This document shows, piece after piece, positions 17,914 through 26,361 of a DNA stretch of 60,826 nt (its first letter is position 1; each line of letters starts with the position of its first letter). The stretch is from Gammaproteobacteria bacterium. Its GTDB lineage: Bacteria > Pseudomonadota > Gammaproteobacteria > DSM-16500. Made by a program: the position numbers and the translations under genes. The DNA lies in NCBI GenBank assembly GCA_013288815.1, contig JABDBD010000013.1, positions 1 to 60,826 of the forward strand, read 5' to 3'. Below the pieces are notes generated by a model that was not told where the DNA came from, did no database searches, and saw only the letters and a list, made by a program, of their open reading frames with translations.

Positions 17914-18930
17914 ATGCGAATATTGTTGGTTACGTTTGCAAATAGATGCTCAAGTGATATGGGAGTAGGGCGTTATTATAATCAAATTGCCGATATTTTA
18001 GAAAGAGAAGGGCATGAGTTAATTTTCTTTAATCATCCAACTCCGCTTATCATCGAAAAAACGACACTATCACATACATTGATTCCTATATTCTCAGGCA
18101 TTATTTCAAAACGCTTTGGCCAACTATTCGAATCTATCAAGCCCGATGCCGTCCATATTCAATCTGAAGTGGGGCTGGGTATTTCTGCTCGTCACTACTG
18201 CTTGAAACACGGAATTCCTTACTCCAGTGCCTATCATACGAACTGGGACATTGGGATGCAGCATTGGGCGCACGTGCCGCCAATGCTCGTGTGGTCGTAC
18301 TTACGTTGGTATTACAAGCCATCCAACATTATTCATGTTTGCACTCCGCGAGTAGAACAGGTTTTGCGAAGTAACGGTATTCAAAATCCAATCGCATCAT
18401 TTTCACTTGGAGTGGATTTAAATAAATTTTTTTATGATCCACGGCCATCGTTACTCGCTGATTATCAACGTCCTTACTTTATGTCTTTGTCTCGAATATC
18501 TAAAGAAAAAAATTTAGAAGATTTTTTAAATCTCAATTTGCCAGGCACAAAATTTTTAATTGGTAACGGTCCATATAAAGAATACTTACAAAATAAATAT
18601 CAAGGCAAGGCCGTATTTCTACCTTATGAAAATGTGCGTGAAATTTTAAGTATGGGTGATGTATTTGTTTTTCCGTCACGATTTGATACGTTCGGACTTA
18701 CTAATTTAGAAGCGCTTGCTTGTGGTCTTCCCATTGCTGCCTATCCAGTAGTGGGGCCTATCGATATTCTTGAACAAGGCGTATCTGGCTTTGCATCAGA
18801 AAATTTGCAAGAAGCTGCGCTGGCTTGCTTGTCTCTCAAAAAAGAAGATTGCATACGACGTGCGGCTCAATATTCTTGGGCTTGTACCGCGCGCAATTTT
18901 TTAAAATATCAAATACCTCTAGTATTTTAG
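17914..18930 (+). CDS. GT4-family glycosyltransferase
   Basis: The 338-residue protein has the GT-B layout: an N-terminal Rossmann half (MRILLVTFANRCSSDMGVGR, with VHIQSEVGLG and HTNW further on) and a C-terminal nucleotide-sugar half with SLSRISKEKN, GNGPYKEYL and FPSRFDTFGLTNLEALACG, followed by GLPIAAYPVVGPID. The usual E-x7-E of GT4 retaining enzymes is D-x7-E here (Asp in DTFG). It resembles MgtA/DGDG-synthase-type alpha-mannosyl or glucosyl transferases that use a nucleotide sugar on a lipid or polysaccharide acceptor at the inner face of the membrane; the acceptor is unknown. No other sugar genes are adjacent, and it converges on the exporter operon. Confidence 0.85.
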   Translation: MRILLVTFANRCSSDMGVGRYYNQIADILEREGHELIFFNHPTPLIIEKTTLSHTLIPIFSGIISKRFGQLFESIKPDAVHIQSEVGLGISARHYCLKHGIPYSSAYHTNWDIGMQHWAHVPPMLVWSYLRWYYKPSNIIHVCTPRVEQVLRSNGIQNPIASFSLGVDLNKFFYDPRPSLLADYQRPYFMSLSRISKEKNLEDFLNLNLPGTKFLIGNGPYKEYLQNKYQGKAVFLPYENVREILSMGDVFVFPSRFDTFGLTNLEALACGLPIAAYPVVGPIDILEQGVSGFASENLQEAALACLSLKKEDCIRRAAQYSWACTARNFLKYQIPLVF

Positions 18931-18962
18931 CTTACAAAATTTCGCGGGGATACCTCAGAGCG

Positions 18963-20408
18963 TTACCTCATCACAGCCCCACCCAATGCTTTATAAAGCG
19001 AAACCTGATTAATCGCAACCTGACCCATAGCTTGCACATACTGATCATGCAATTCATCTGCTTGCCTTTGCACATCAAGCACATCCATTAAAGTAGATTT
19101 GCCCGTAACATATTGAAGTTGAATTAAGCGCACGCTAGATTGAATTTGTTTGTAAGATAATAAAAGATTTTTTTCGCGCAATTTTTCTTTTTCATTTCGA
19201 ATAAGAGCAGACTCAACATCTGCCAATGCTTGTAAAACAGATTTTTTATATTCTGCAAAAATACTATCGCGCATGGCTTTATTTTCTTTGACAGCATTTC
19301 TTAAGCGACCTGCTTGAAAAATAGGAAGATAAATTTGCGGACCATATGACCAATATCGACTAGCCGCCTGCGCAAACGTCCCAGGAACCACGGTATCCGA
19401 TCCAATATCACCTACTAATTGAAACCGAGGAAATTGATTTGCTGTTGCAACGCCGATATTGGCGGTTGCTGCAGCCAGGTTGCGTTCAGCTGCGCGAATG
19501 TCTGGGCGTTTTTGTAATAAATCGGAAGGTGTCCCGATCGATAATGCTGATTTGATTACAGGGATGCGAGCAACTTGGTTTAATCGTGTATACAACGATT
19601 CCGGATATTCATTAATCATCACTGCTAATGCCGCTAGCGTAGCACGCATTTCGGCTTGTAAGGGTGGAAGAGAGGCTTCTGCAGAGAGTGCTTGACTTTC
19701 AATGCGTTCCACATCAACAGAAGAAGCATTACCAGCATGCATTCGCAGAGTGATAAGTTTTGCTGTTTTTTTATAAGAAGCAATAGTGTGTTTTGCAATA
19801 ATGATACGTTGTTGATAAGTGCGATATTGAATATAGTTTTTAGCAACTTCAGCAGCCACTCGCAGTGCGGTGTCATTTGTATTTTCAATGGTGCTTTGAA
19901 ATGTTGAATTAGACGCTTCGACAGATCGACGTGTATGACCAAATAAATCTAACTCCCAGGATGCATCAAATTCTAATTTATTATCCGTGTAATTTAAGGG
20001 TATTTTGAAAGGTATGCTCGATAGTAATTCACTGTTAGCGCTGAGATGATCGCGGGATATTTTTCCACTTGCATTAAGCTGTGGGAAATAATCCGCTGAT
20101 GATATATTTAATTCGGCACGTGATTGACGTATTTTTGCTTCGGCTTGCTGAATATCCCAATTTTGATGCAACGCTTGATTGATTAAGCTTACGAGCATAG
20201 GGTCTTTTAATGAGGGCCACCAGCTTGAATGAAATTGTTTTGTTGATGAATGTGGTTTTGAATTGGTAAAGTGAGATGGCATGGATTCTGTTGGTGTATG
20301 ATAGTTAGGGCCAACCATGCACCCTGTCAACAGAATGCTCCAGCAACAAACAACAACTCGATATTTCCAAAGTTTGTTAGGTATCCTATTGGTTGCAACG
20401 TTTTTCAT
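18963..20408 (-). CDS. NodT-family outer-membrane efflux lipoprotein (TolC-like)
   Basis: The N-terminus has a lipoprotein signal with lipobox LLTGC followed by MVGPNYHTP, the hallmark start of NodT/OprM-type outer-membrane factors. Two long OEP-type repeats follow, with DASWELDLFGHTRRS and the later matching helical hairpin region (GVATANQFPRFQLVGDIGSD, SYGPQIYLPIFQAGRLRNAV). The 481-residue length is normal. Trimers form the outer-membrane channel of tripartite exporters. Its ATG overlaps the stop of the upstream permease by 4 bp, making it the last gene of the adaptor-ATPase-permease-channel operon. OEP proteins more often pair with RND pumps; here the partner is clearly an ABC system. Confidence 0.9.
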   Translation of the reverse strand: MKNVATNRIPNKLWKYRVVVCCWSILLTGCMVGPNYHTPTESMPSHFTNSKPHSSTKQFHSSWWPSLKDPMLVSLINQALHQNWDIQQAEAKIRQSRAELNISSADYFPQLNASGKISRDHLSANSELLSSIPFKIPLNYTDNKLEFDASWELDLFGHTRRSVEASNSTFQSTIENTNDTALRVAAEVAKNYIQYRTYQQRIIIAKHTIASYKKTAKLITLRMHAGNASSVDVERIESQALSAEASLPPLQAEMRATLAALAVMINEYPESLYTRLNQVARIPVIKSALSIGTPSDLLQKRPDIRAAERNLAAATANIGVATANQFPRFQLVGDIGSDTVVPGTFAQAASRYWSYGPQIYLPIFQAGRLRNAVKENKAMRDSIFAEYKKSVLQALADVESALIRNEKEKLREKNLLLSYKQIQSSVRLIQLQYVTGKSTLMDVLDVQRQADELHDQYVQAMGQVAINQVSLYKALGGAVMR

Positions 20409-21508
20409 GCTGACCCCGATTGTTTTTTAAATATAAAATAAGCTAGTGTCATTGTCATAAAAGCAATGATTAGCAAAGGCCACAAATCATGCCAGACAAG
20501 TGTAAAATCATATCCTTTCAAATACAGGCCTTTCGTAATGATAATAAAGTGACGAATTGGGTTAAGCCAGGTAAGGCTACGTAAAGGCTCTGGAATATTT
20601 TCAATAGGTGCAACATAGCCAGATAACATAATGGCTGGCATGAGAAAACCAAAAACACCGAGAAAAGCTTGTTGTTGTGTCGAGCTAATTGACGAAATTA
20701 ATAATCCAATACCCGCCAAAGAAACGCCGTAGCATAAAAGGCAGGCATACAATAGTAATATAGAGCCTTGAAATGGAATACCGTATATCCAGATAGCTGC
20801 AAATAAAATAATGCTAGCTTGAACTGTTGCGATCAAGAGTGCAGGAATAGTTTTGCCTATCATAATGCTGCCGGTAGTCAGCGGCGAAACTAGCAATTGC
20901 TCAAATGTTCCTTGTTCTCGCTCTCTTGCGACTGACATAGCCGTTACTACTAAGCAACCAATTGTTGTGATTAAAGCAACCAAGCAGGGGAGAACAAACC
21001 ATTGATAATCTAAATTGGGATTAAACCAATTACGAACAATAGCGACTGACCCAATGTTATTGGGATGAAGTTCAGCTTCATATGTTTCAACAATATTTTG
21101 AATATAACTCGCAGCGATTTGTGCGCCATTCGAGCGTCTACCATCAATGATAATTTGTAATGTTGCGGGTTTGTTTGAAGAAATCTTTCGAGAAAAATCA
21201 CTAGGAAAACTGACGACTAATAATGCGTGTTGATTATTGATGGTGTCTCTGACTTCATTTATGTTATGTAAAATAAGTAAGGTTGAAAATGCTTTTGCTT
21301 TAGCAAAACGCTCCATCAGCTCAATAGAATTTTTTCCCGAATCTTGATTGTAAACGGCTAATGTTGCATTTTTTACTTCAAGTGTAGCTGCAAATGGAAA
21401 TAAAGCTAACTGAAGTATGACAGGGACAATGAGCAAACGCCGGCTGTCAGCGTTGCGTAGCTGTGCTTGTAATTCTTTTCGGATCAAAGCCAAAATGCGT
21501 CTAAACAT
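20405..21508 (-). CDS. ABC-2 type transporter permease (YhhJ-like)
   Basis: A 367-residue protein with one N-terminal membrane segment (RRLLIVPVILQLALFPFAA), a periplasmic domain of about 130 residues, and five C-terminal segments containing the ABC-2 signature VAREREQGTFEQLLVSPL followed by GYVAPIENIPEPLR. This is the YhhJ/YbhR class of export permeases. It lies 7 bp after the RbbA-like gene and overlaps the NodT gene by 4 bp. It probably forms a heterodimeric channel with the permease half of the RbbA-like protein. The substrate is unknown; related systems export drugs or lipophilic compounds. Confidence 0.9.
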   Translation of the reverse strand: MFRRILALIRKELQAQLRNADSRRLLIVPVILQLALFPFAATLEVKNATLAVYNQDSGKNSIELMERFAKAKAFSTLLILHNINEVRDTINNQHALLVVSFPSDFSRKISSNKPATLQIIIDGRRSNGAQIAASYIQNIVETYEAELHPNNIGSVAIVRNWFNPNLDYQWFVLPCLVALITTIGCLVVTAMSVAREREQGTFEQLLVSPLTTGSIMIGKTIPALLIATVQASIILFAAIWIYGIPFQGSILLLYACLLCYGVSLAGIGLLISSISSTQQQAFLGVFGFLMPAIMLSGYVAPIENIPEPLRSLTWLNPIRHFIIITKGLYLKGYDFTLVWHDLWPLLIIAFMTMTLAYFIFKKQSGSA

Positions 21509-21515
21509 TTAATCC

Positions 21516-24485
21516 TCAGTCTAACCTGCGTCGGGTTAGTTTTGCTGTTAATCCCAGGAGAAGCAATGCAAATACAAACATAAACAAACCATTTTTAAAA
21601 AGTAAACCAGCTACATTTCCTGCTAAAAATAGCGTTTGTAATGATGATACAAAATACCGTGCAGGCATTAAATAAGTGAATGCTTGCACCACAATCGGCA
21701 TGCTACTAATTTCATAGACAAAACCTGACAACATGACAGCTGGCAAAAATGCAAGGTTGAGAGATGCTTGCGCTGCATTAAATTGATTGCGTGTTGCGGT
21801 CGAAAGCCATAGCCCTAACCCTAATGCGCTTCCTAAAAAAAGACTGGTTTCTATTAATAAAAGAAAAATTGAGCCACGAAATGGTGTGCCTAATATGGTT
21901 ATTGCAACTAACCAACACACTGTCATAGATAAAATTCCGAGTAGATAGTAGGGTACCCATTTAGAAAATAAAAATTCTAATCGTGTGATTGACGTTGAGA
22001 GTAAGGCTTCCATTGTGCCTCGTTCCCATTCGCGCGCAACCACTAAGGATGTTAACAAGGCTCCAATCACGGTCATGATAATTGCTATTGATCCTGGTAC
22101 AAGATAGTTTCTGCTAATTGCCGCTGGATTAAACCAATAGCGCGGTTCGATAACGATACTTGTGTGAGTAGGCTTTCCAGTCTCAGCACTACGGATTTGT
22201 TCCCAGGTTTGTTGAGCGCCAAGAGCATAGCTAGTCACAAAGTTAGCTGTATTTGTCTCAGCACCATCAGTAACAACTTGCATGGTCGCAATAGGATGAG
22301 CTGATTTAAGTTTTGTAGAAAAATCAGATTGTATGGTGACAAAACCGCGGATATCTCCTGCATCCAGTTGTTTTGTTGCCTCAGCAGTGGTTTGTAACGA
22401 CCTCATTTGTAAGTAAGGCGATGTAAAAAAAGCTTCTCCAAATCTACGTGCTTCGCTGCTTGTGTCTTTTAATACTATCCCCATGCGCAGTTTGGTGGAG
22501 TCTAAGTTAATTCCAAAACCATAAACAAAAAGCATAATGATTGGTAAGATGAACGCAATGAGAATATTACTTGGATCGCGCACAATTTGATAACATTCTT
22601 TACGAGACAAGGCCAACCAGCGACGTAGTGAATCTGAATGAGAAGTCATGCGAGTCAATATTGAGTCTTTAATAGTGGACACGCCATTTACTGAGGAGTT
22701 GTTAGTTAGAGAGCTTTTAGCATTGTCTTTGTCATGCTGAATGATTAATTCAATAAACGTATCTTCCATCGTGGGTTCAGGATGTTCTGCGTTTGTCACC
22801 AGTTCTTTTAATTGGTCTGGCGTTCCTGAAGCAATCAGTTTGCCTCGATACACTAACCCAATTTCATCACAATACTCTGCTTCATCCATGAAGTGAGTCG
22901 TGACCATAATCGTCACGCCTTTTTGTACCAAGCCGTTAATGTGCGTCCAAAATTCGCGGCGAGTAATGGGATCAACCCCTGATGTGGGTTCATCTAAAAA
23001 TAAAATAGCGGGTTCGTGCATAATTGCACAGGCAAGAGAAAGGCGTTGTTTAAAGCCTAGTGACAATTCGTTTGTCGTTGTGTGTAATTCTGCGGTGAGT
23101 TCAAATGTTTTTACCATTTCCGCAATTTTATTGATTTGATCTTCACCATAAATACCATAAATTCCCGCATAAAACTGAAGGTTTTGCTGTACTGTCAGAT
23201 CACCATAGAGAGAAAATTTTTGTGCCATATACCCGACTTGCTGGTGAGCTTTGCTGGGGCTTTTTTTTAAGTCTATACCTAACACATGTGCTGTGCCAGA
23301 AGTTGGTGTGAGCAGGCCGCACATCATTTTAAATGTTGTTGATTTTCCTGCGCCATTTGGGCCTAATAATCCGAATACTTCGCCGCGTTTTACCGTAAAG
23401 CTTATCTTGTCTGTCGCTGTGAATGAATTAAATTTTTTAGTCAGTGATTCTGCTTGGATGACTGATGTTATCGATGACTTCGCGACCGGATTCATTATTT
23501 TTGCTAGCTCTGAGTCACCACCTGGGCCGCCGCCAAGGATGTCAATAAATGCATCTTCAAAGCGTGGTGGTATTTCCACTAACTCTGCTTGATCTCCAGC
23601 ATTCAATAAATCAAGTTGAGGAAGTTTGTTTTTATCTCTCAATAGAAGCCGGACATTTTTTCCTTGAATCACGCCATCCATGACTTCTTTCATGCGTAGT
23701 GCACGCTGCAATACAAGGCGATGATTGCCTTGAATATTGCGTATTTGAATGCTGCGATCTTTGACTCTCGCTGTCAGCTCACTGGGCTTCCCCGAATACA
23801 AAACTTTTCCGGCATGCATTAATAACACTTCATCACATAGCTCTGCTTCATCTAAGTAAGATGTGCTCCAGATAACGGTAATTCCTTTTTTCAAAAGTGC
23901 TTTTACCATTTTCCATAGTTCACGCCGTGCAATTGGGTCTACGCCTACGCTAGGTTCGTCTAGCAAGAGAATTTCTGGCTCACCAAGTAGTGCACATGCG
24001 AGTCCTAATTTTTGTTTCATTCCACCAGACAATTTGCCTGCTGGGCGTGTCGTAAATGATTTAAGATCGGTGAAGGCAAGAAGTTCCTCAAAAATTTTTT
24101 TGCGTTCAGCGAGCAAAACACCGCGTAAGTCTGCATAAAGAATAAGATTTTCCATGACGGTGAGATCTTCGTATAGGCCAAATTTTTGTGGCATATAACC
24201 CAAAATTGCTCGTAGACGATCTAATTCTTTGTCGGGATCTAATCCGCCTGTAGCAATATGTCCTTCTGTTGCTGTTAGCAAGCCAGCGATAACACGTATT
24301 AACGTTGTTTTGCCAGCACCATCTGGACCAACCAATCCTGTAATGCAACCTTTTTTGATGCGTGCAGAAACATGAGACAGTGCAAGTGTCTCTTCTGCGC
24401 TAGTAGGAAATTTTTTGACGACACCATCCACAATGATCGCAAAATCATTTTGATTTTGAACATCATGCGCTTTGTTGGCAGACAT
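21516..24485 (-). CDS. rbbA: RbbA-like protein: two ABC ATPase domains fused to an ABC-2 permease
   Basis: Residues about 15-320 form the first ABC ATPase: Walker A GPDGAGKTT (53-61), signature LSGGMKQ (152-158), Walker B ILLLDE (172-177). Residues about 340-590 form the second: Walker A GPNGAGKST near 375, signature LSLGFKQ (Leu for the usual first Gly), Walker B ILFLDE and a switch His in VTTHFMDEAE. From about 620 an ABC-2 permease with six segments follows, including VVAREWERGTMEALL. At 989 residues it is slightly longer than E. coli RbbA (911), with the same order and the same yhiI-rbbA-yhhJ-type neighbours. RbbA was described as ribosome-associated, but the context here speaks for an export pump. 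Its ATG lies 4 bp after the adaptor stop. Confidence 0.88.
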   Translation of the reverse strand: MSANKAHDVQNQNDFAIIVDGVVKKFPTSAEETLALSHVSARIKKGCITGLVGPDGAGKTTLIRVIAGLLTATEGHIATGGLDPDKELDRLRAILGYMPQKFGLYEDLTVMENLILYADLRGVLLAERKKIFEELLAFTDLKSFTTRPAGKLSGGMKQKLGLACALLGEPEILLLDEPSVGVDPIARRELWKMVKALLKKGITVIWSTSYLDEAELCDEVLLMHAGKVLYSGKPSELTARVKDRSIQIRNIQGNHRLVLQRALRMKEVMDGVIQGKNVRLLLRDKNKLPQLDLLNAGDQAELVEIPPRFEDAFIDILGGGPGGDSELAKIMNPVAKSSITSVIQAESLTKKFNSFTATDKISFTVKRGEVFGLLGPNGAGKSTTFKMMCGLLTPTSGTAHVLGIDLKKSPSKAHQQVGYMAQKFSLYGDLTVQQNLQFYAGIYGIYGEDQINKIAEMVKTFELTAELHTTTNELSLGFKQRLSLACAIMHEPAILFLDEPTSGVDPITRREFWTHINGLVQKGVTIMVTTHFMDEAEYCDEIGLVYRGKLIASGTPDQLKELVTNAEHPEPTMEDTFIELIIQHDKDNAKSSLTNNSSVNGVSTIKDSILTRMTSHSDSLRRWLALSRKECYQIVRDPSNILIAFILPIIMLFVYGFGINLDSTKLRMGIVLKDTSSEARRFGEAFFTSPYLQMRSLQTTAEATKQLDAGDIRGFVTIQSDFSTKLKSAHPIATMQVVTDGAETNTANFVTSYALGAQQTWEQIRSAETGKPTHTSIVIEPRYWFNPAAISRNYLVPGSIAIIMTVIGALLTSLVVAREWERGTMEALLSTSITRLEFLFSKWVPYYLLGILSMTVCWLVAITILGTPFRGSIFLLLIETSLFLGSALGLGLWLSTATRNQFNAAQASLNLAFLPAVMLSGFVYEISSMPIVVQAFTYLMPARYFVSSLQTLFLAGNVAGLLFKNGLFMFVFALLLLGLTAKLTRRRLD

Positions 24486-24489
24486 GTGC

Positions 24490-25314
24490 TTAACTCAATA
24501 GTTTTACGGTCACAGGCATTCCTTGACGTAACTCATGACGTGGATCTTGAACAATAATCCTCAGTCTGTAGACAAGCTCGGTACGTAGGTCGGTTGTTTC
24601 GACTGTTTTAGGTGTAAATTCTGCGGTAGAAGAGACAAATCCAATAGTTCCTGAGTAAGATTGATTCGGGAGTGAATCGGCGGTGACGCTAACTTTTGTT
24701 CCTGATTTAGCTTTGCTTAGCTCTGTTTCAGTGACATAAGCTCGCACCCAAACAGGATCAACAAGAGAAAGTGTAATGACTGTTGCATTGGCTGCTAACA
24801 TGGTGCCGGGTTCAACTGCGCGTGTTAGCACGTAACCATTAGAAGGTGAATAAAGTGTGGTATCTTGTAATCGTAAATTGGATTGGGAGAGTTCTGCGAC
24901 GGCTTTTTCCAAATTTGCTTTTGCTTGATTGAATGCAGATAGTGCGTTTTGATAATTATCGACTGAGGAGGCACCCGTTCCGCGTAATTTTTTTTCGCGC
25001 AGATAAACGGTTTCGGCATAATCTAGAGACGCTTTTTGTTGCTTAACAGTAGCCTCTGCTGCGCGGACTTCACGTACATAGGGGTCTGGGTCTAACTGTG
25101 CAATGAGGCTGCCTCGACGAACGTCATCACCTTCATCGACTTTTAGATCTAGCAAACGTCCACTGACGCGGAAACTGAGGTCAACATTACGTATATCTAC
25201 ATTGCCATATAACGTTAGTCGAGTATGGTTACTTTGCCAGAGACTAAAAATCCAATAGATAATAAGCAAAACAACACATGAAATCACTATCCGTAGAATG
25301 ATATCCTTTTTCAT
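24490..25314 (-). CDS. HlyD-family periplasmic adaptor of the ABC exporter
   Basis: A 274-residue membrane fusion protein with one N-terminal membrane anchor (residues about 7-25, IVISCVVLLIIYWIFSLW), the biotinyl-lipoyl-like half NVDIRNVDLSFRVSGRLLDL, a coiled-coil hairpin (about 80-150), the second lipoyl half (LYSPSNGYVLTRAVEPGTM) and a barrel domain ending GMPVTVKLL. It links inner-membrane ABC subunits to the outer-membrane channel encoded three genes downstream. It is the first gene of the operon and is divergent from phaR. Confidence 0.9.
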   Translation of the reverse strand: MKKDIILRIVISCVVLLIIYWIFSLWQSNHTRLTLYGNVDIRNVDLSFRVSGRLLDLKVDEGDDVRRGSLIAQLDPDPYVREVRAAEATVKQQKASLDYAETVYLREKKLRGTGASSVDNYQNALSAFNQAKANLEKAVAELSQSNLRLQDTTLYSPSNGYVLTRAVEPGTMLAANATVITLSLVDPVWVRAYVTETELSKAKSGTKVSVTADSLPNQSYSGTIGFVSSTAEFTPKTVETTDLRTELVYRLRIIVQDPRHELRQGMPVTVKLLS

Positions 25315-25352
25315 CCTGTGCTCTCTACTTAGTTTTGATCCATCAACACTAG

Positions 25353-25381
25353 ATTCTATGCTTTGAGCGAGCTTAGGTAAA
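25353..25381 (-). promoter_or_regulatory. Likely promoter of the ABC exporter operon
   Basis: On the minus strand TTTACC (25376-25381) and TAGAAT (25353-25358) are 17 bp apart, 38 bp before the adaptor ATG. The match to the sigma-70 consensus is moderate. Confidence 0.4.
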
Positions 25382-25399
25382 TTAAATTATCTAGGATAA

Positions 25400-25408
25400 T
25401 GATATAAT
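25400..25408 (+). promoter_or_regulatory. Extended -10 promoter of phaR
   Basis: TGATATAAT is a perfect extended -10 element (TGn plus TATAAT at 25403-25408); no good -35 is seen. Transcription would start at about 25414-25416, which argues for translation from the ATG at 25438 and not the one at 25414. Confidence 0.55.
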
Positions 25409-25437
25409 GACGAATGTCTGATGATAATGAGAGTATT

Positions 25438-25893
25438 ATGGAACCCTATAGAATTATTAAAAAATATTCAAACCGCAGGCTTTATGACACGACAATTAGC
25501 AAATCAATTACACTTGATGAAATAAAAGAGTTAGTCATAAAACACATTAAATTCAAAATTATCGATAATAATACGGAAGAAGACATTACAAATTACGTAT
25601 TATTGCAAATTATTATGGAAAGGGAGAGTGGGCGATCACCGATATTTACAACGACAATTTTAGAAAATTTTATTCGTGTTTATGATAATCCTATCCAGAA
25701 ATTAGTGAGTGAATTTTTAGAGAAAAACTTTTCAACACTTCTCAATGAGGAGTCAGGTTTTTACACGTATTTTCAGCAAAATCCTACCTTAGACATGTTT
25801 GCAGATTTGGCCAAGCGTAATGCTGAGATCTGGCAGTCGTTTGTTACGTCAACTGTAAATCACAAAAAAAAGACAAAAAAGTCAAATAGTTAG
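25438..25893 (+). CDS. phaR: PHA synthesis repressor PhaR
   Basis: The conserved PhaR N-terminal domain begins at once: RIIKKYSNRRLYDT, then SKSITLDEIKELV, which is the DNA- and PHB-binding module, followed by the accessory domain (VLLQIIMERESG, FTTTILENFIRVYDNP). I choose ATG 25438, since GAGAG lies 5 bp upstream and the mapped -10 would leave no leader for the ATG at 25414 (8 residues longer). PhaR represses phasin and its own gene until PHB granules titrate it away. Next comes the phasin gene with a dyad in its promoter, consistent with that circuit. Confidence 0.92.
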   Translation: MEPYRIIKKYSNRRLYDTTISKSITLDEIKELVIKHIKFKIIDNNTEEDITNYVLLQIIMERESGRSPIFTTTILENFIRVYDNPIQKLVSEFLEKNFSTLLNEESGFYTYFQQNPTLDMFADLAKRNAEIWQSFVTSTVNHKKKTKKSNS

Positions 25894-25914
25894 CTAATAA
25901 TGGGCAACAACAAC

Positions 25915-25943
25915 TTGACGATTATGGTGCGCTGCACTACAAT
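25915..25943 (+). promoter_or_regulatory. Phasin promoter with a dyad in the spacer (candidate PhaR operator)
   Basis: TTGACG (25915-25920) and TACAAT (25938-25943) have the ideal 17-bp spacing. The spacer holds the inverted repeat GTGC-GCT-GCAC (25927-25937), a TGC-rich dyad placed where a repressor would block RNA polymerase. PhaR in other bacteria binds TGC-containing dyads at phasin promoters, so this is a reasonable operator candidate. Confidence 0.6.
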
Positions 25944-25985
25944 GAATTTATCATCAATGTGATGTAGTAGATATGGAGATAAACT

Positions 25986-26318
25986 ATGCCAGCCGACTTT
26001 AATGAAAAGATCAATGAATATTACGAATCCATACGAAAACCATGGATAGAGCTAGCCGAACTCAACATGAATGCCGTGAGTAAATTATCAAAAAATACGG
26101 ATTTATTAGAAAAAGTCTTAAAGGCAAAAAAACCTGAAGAATTTATCAGTGCGCAGATAGAGTTAACAAGCGCTGCTACACTTGAAGGAGTTAAATATAT
26201 TCAAGAAGTCAGCAGTATTTGGATAGATACTATTTCTCAAATAGGTGAAAAGTTTACGTATACGACTCGTGAAGCAGCAAAGAAAACTTCTGAGTCAATG
26301 AAAACGAGTAAAGCGTAA
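25986..26318 (+). CDS. phaP: Phasin (PHB granule-associated protein)
   Basis: A 110-residue helical protein of the phasin_2 type: an amphipathic N-terminal half (NEKINEYYESIRKPWIELAELNMNAVSKLSKN) and a C-terminal half (FISAQIELTSAATLEGVKYIQEVSSIW, TTREAAKKTSESMKTS). Such proteins coat PHB granules and limit coalescence. GGAG (25975-25978) precedes the ATG by 7 bp and a strong promoter lies upstream. It sits between phaR and phaC. The last base of its stop codon starts the stem that covers the phaC start. Confidence 0.85.
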   Translation: MPADFNEKINEYYESIRKPWIELAELNMNAVSKLSKNTDLLEKVLKAKKPEEFISAQIELTSAATLEGVKYIQEVSSIWIDTISQIGEKFTYTTREAAKKTSESMKTSKA

Positions 26319-26361
26319 TAATTTTTGCAATGTTCGCCATCTAAGCGAGAGCAAAAATTAT
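26318..26361 (+). promoter_or_regulatory. Hairpin sequestering the phaC start codon
   Basis: ATAATTTTTGC (26318-26328) and GCAAAAATTAT (26351-26361) are perfectly complementary over 11 bp with a 22-nt loop. The right arm includes the A and U of the phaC ATG (26360-26362), and the only Shine-Dalgarno-like GAGAG (26346-26350) is the last part of the loop. The AU-rich stem could control phaC translation or act as a thermosensor. Confidence 0.5.

Noticed and set aside
25414..25437. Upstream ATG of phaR (8 extra residues)
   Set aside because: The extended -10 element at 25400-25408 would place the transcript start on this ATG; the next ATG has a GAGAG site and matches the conserved start of the family.
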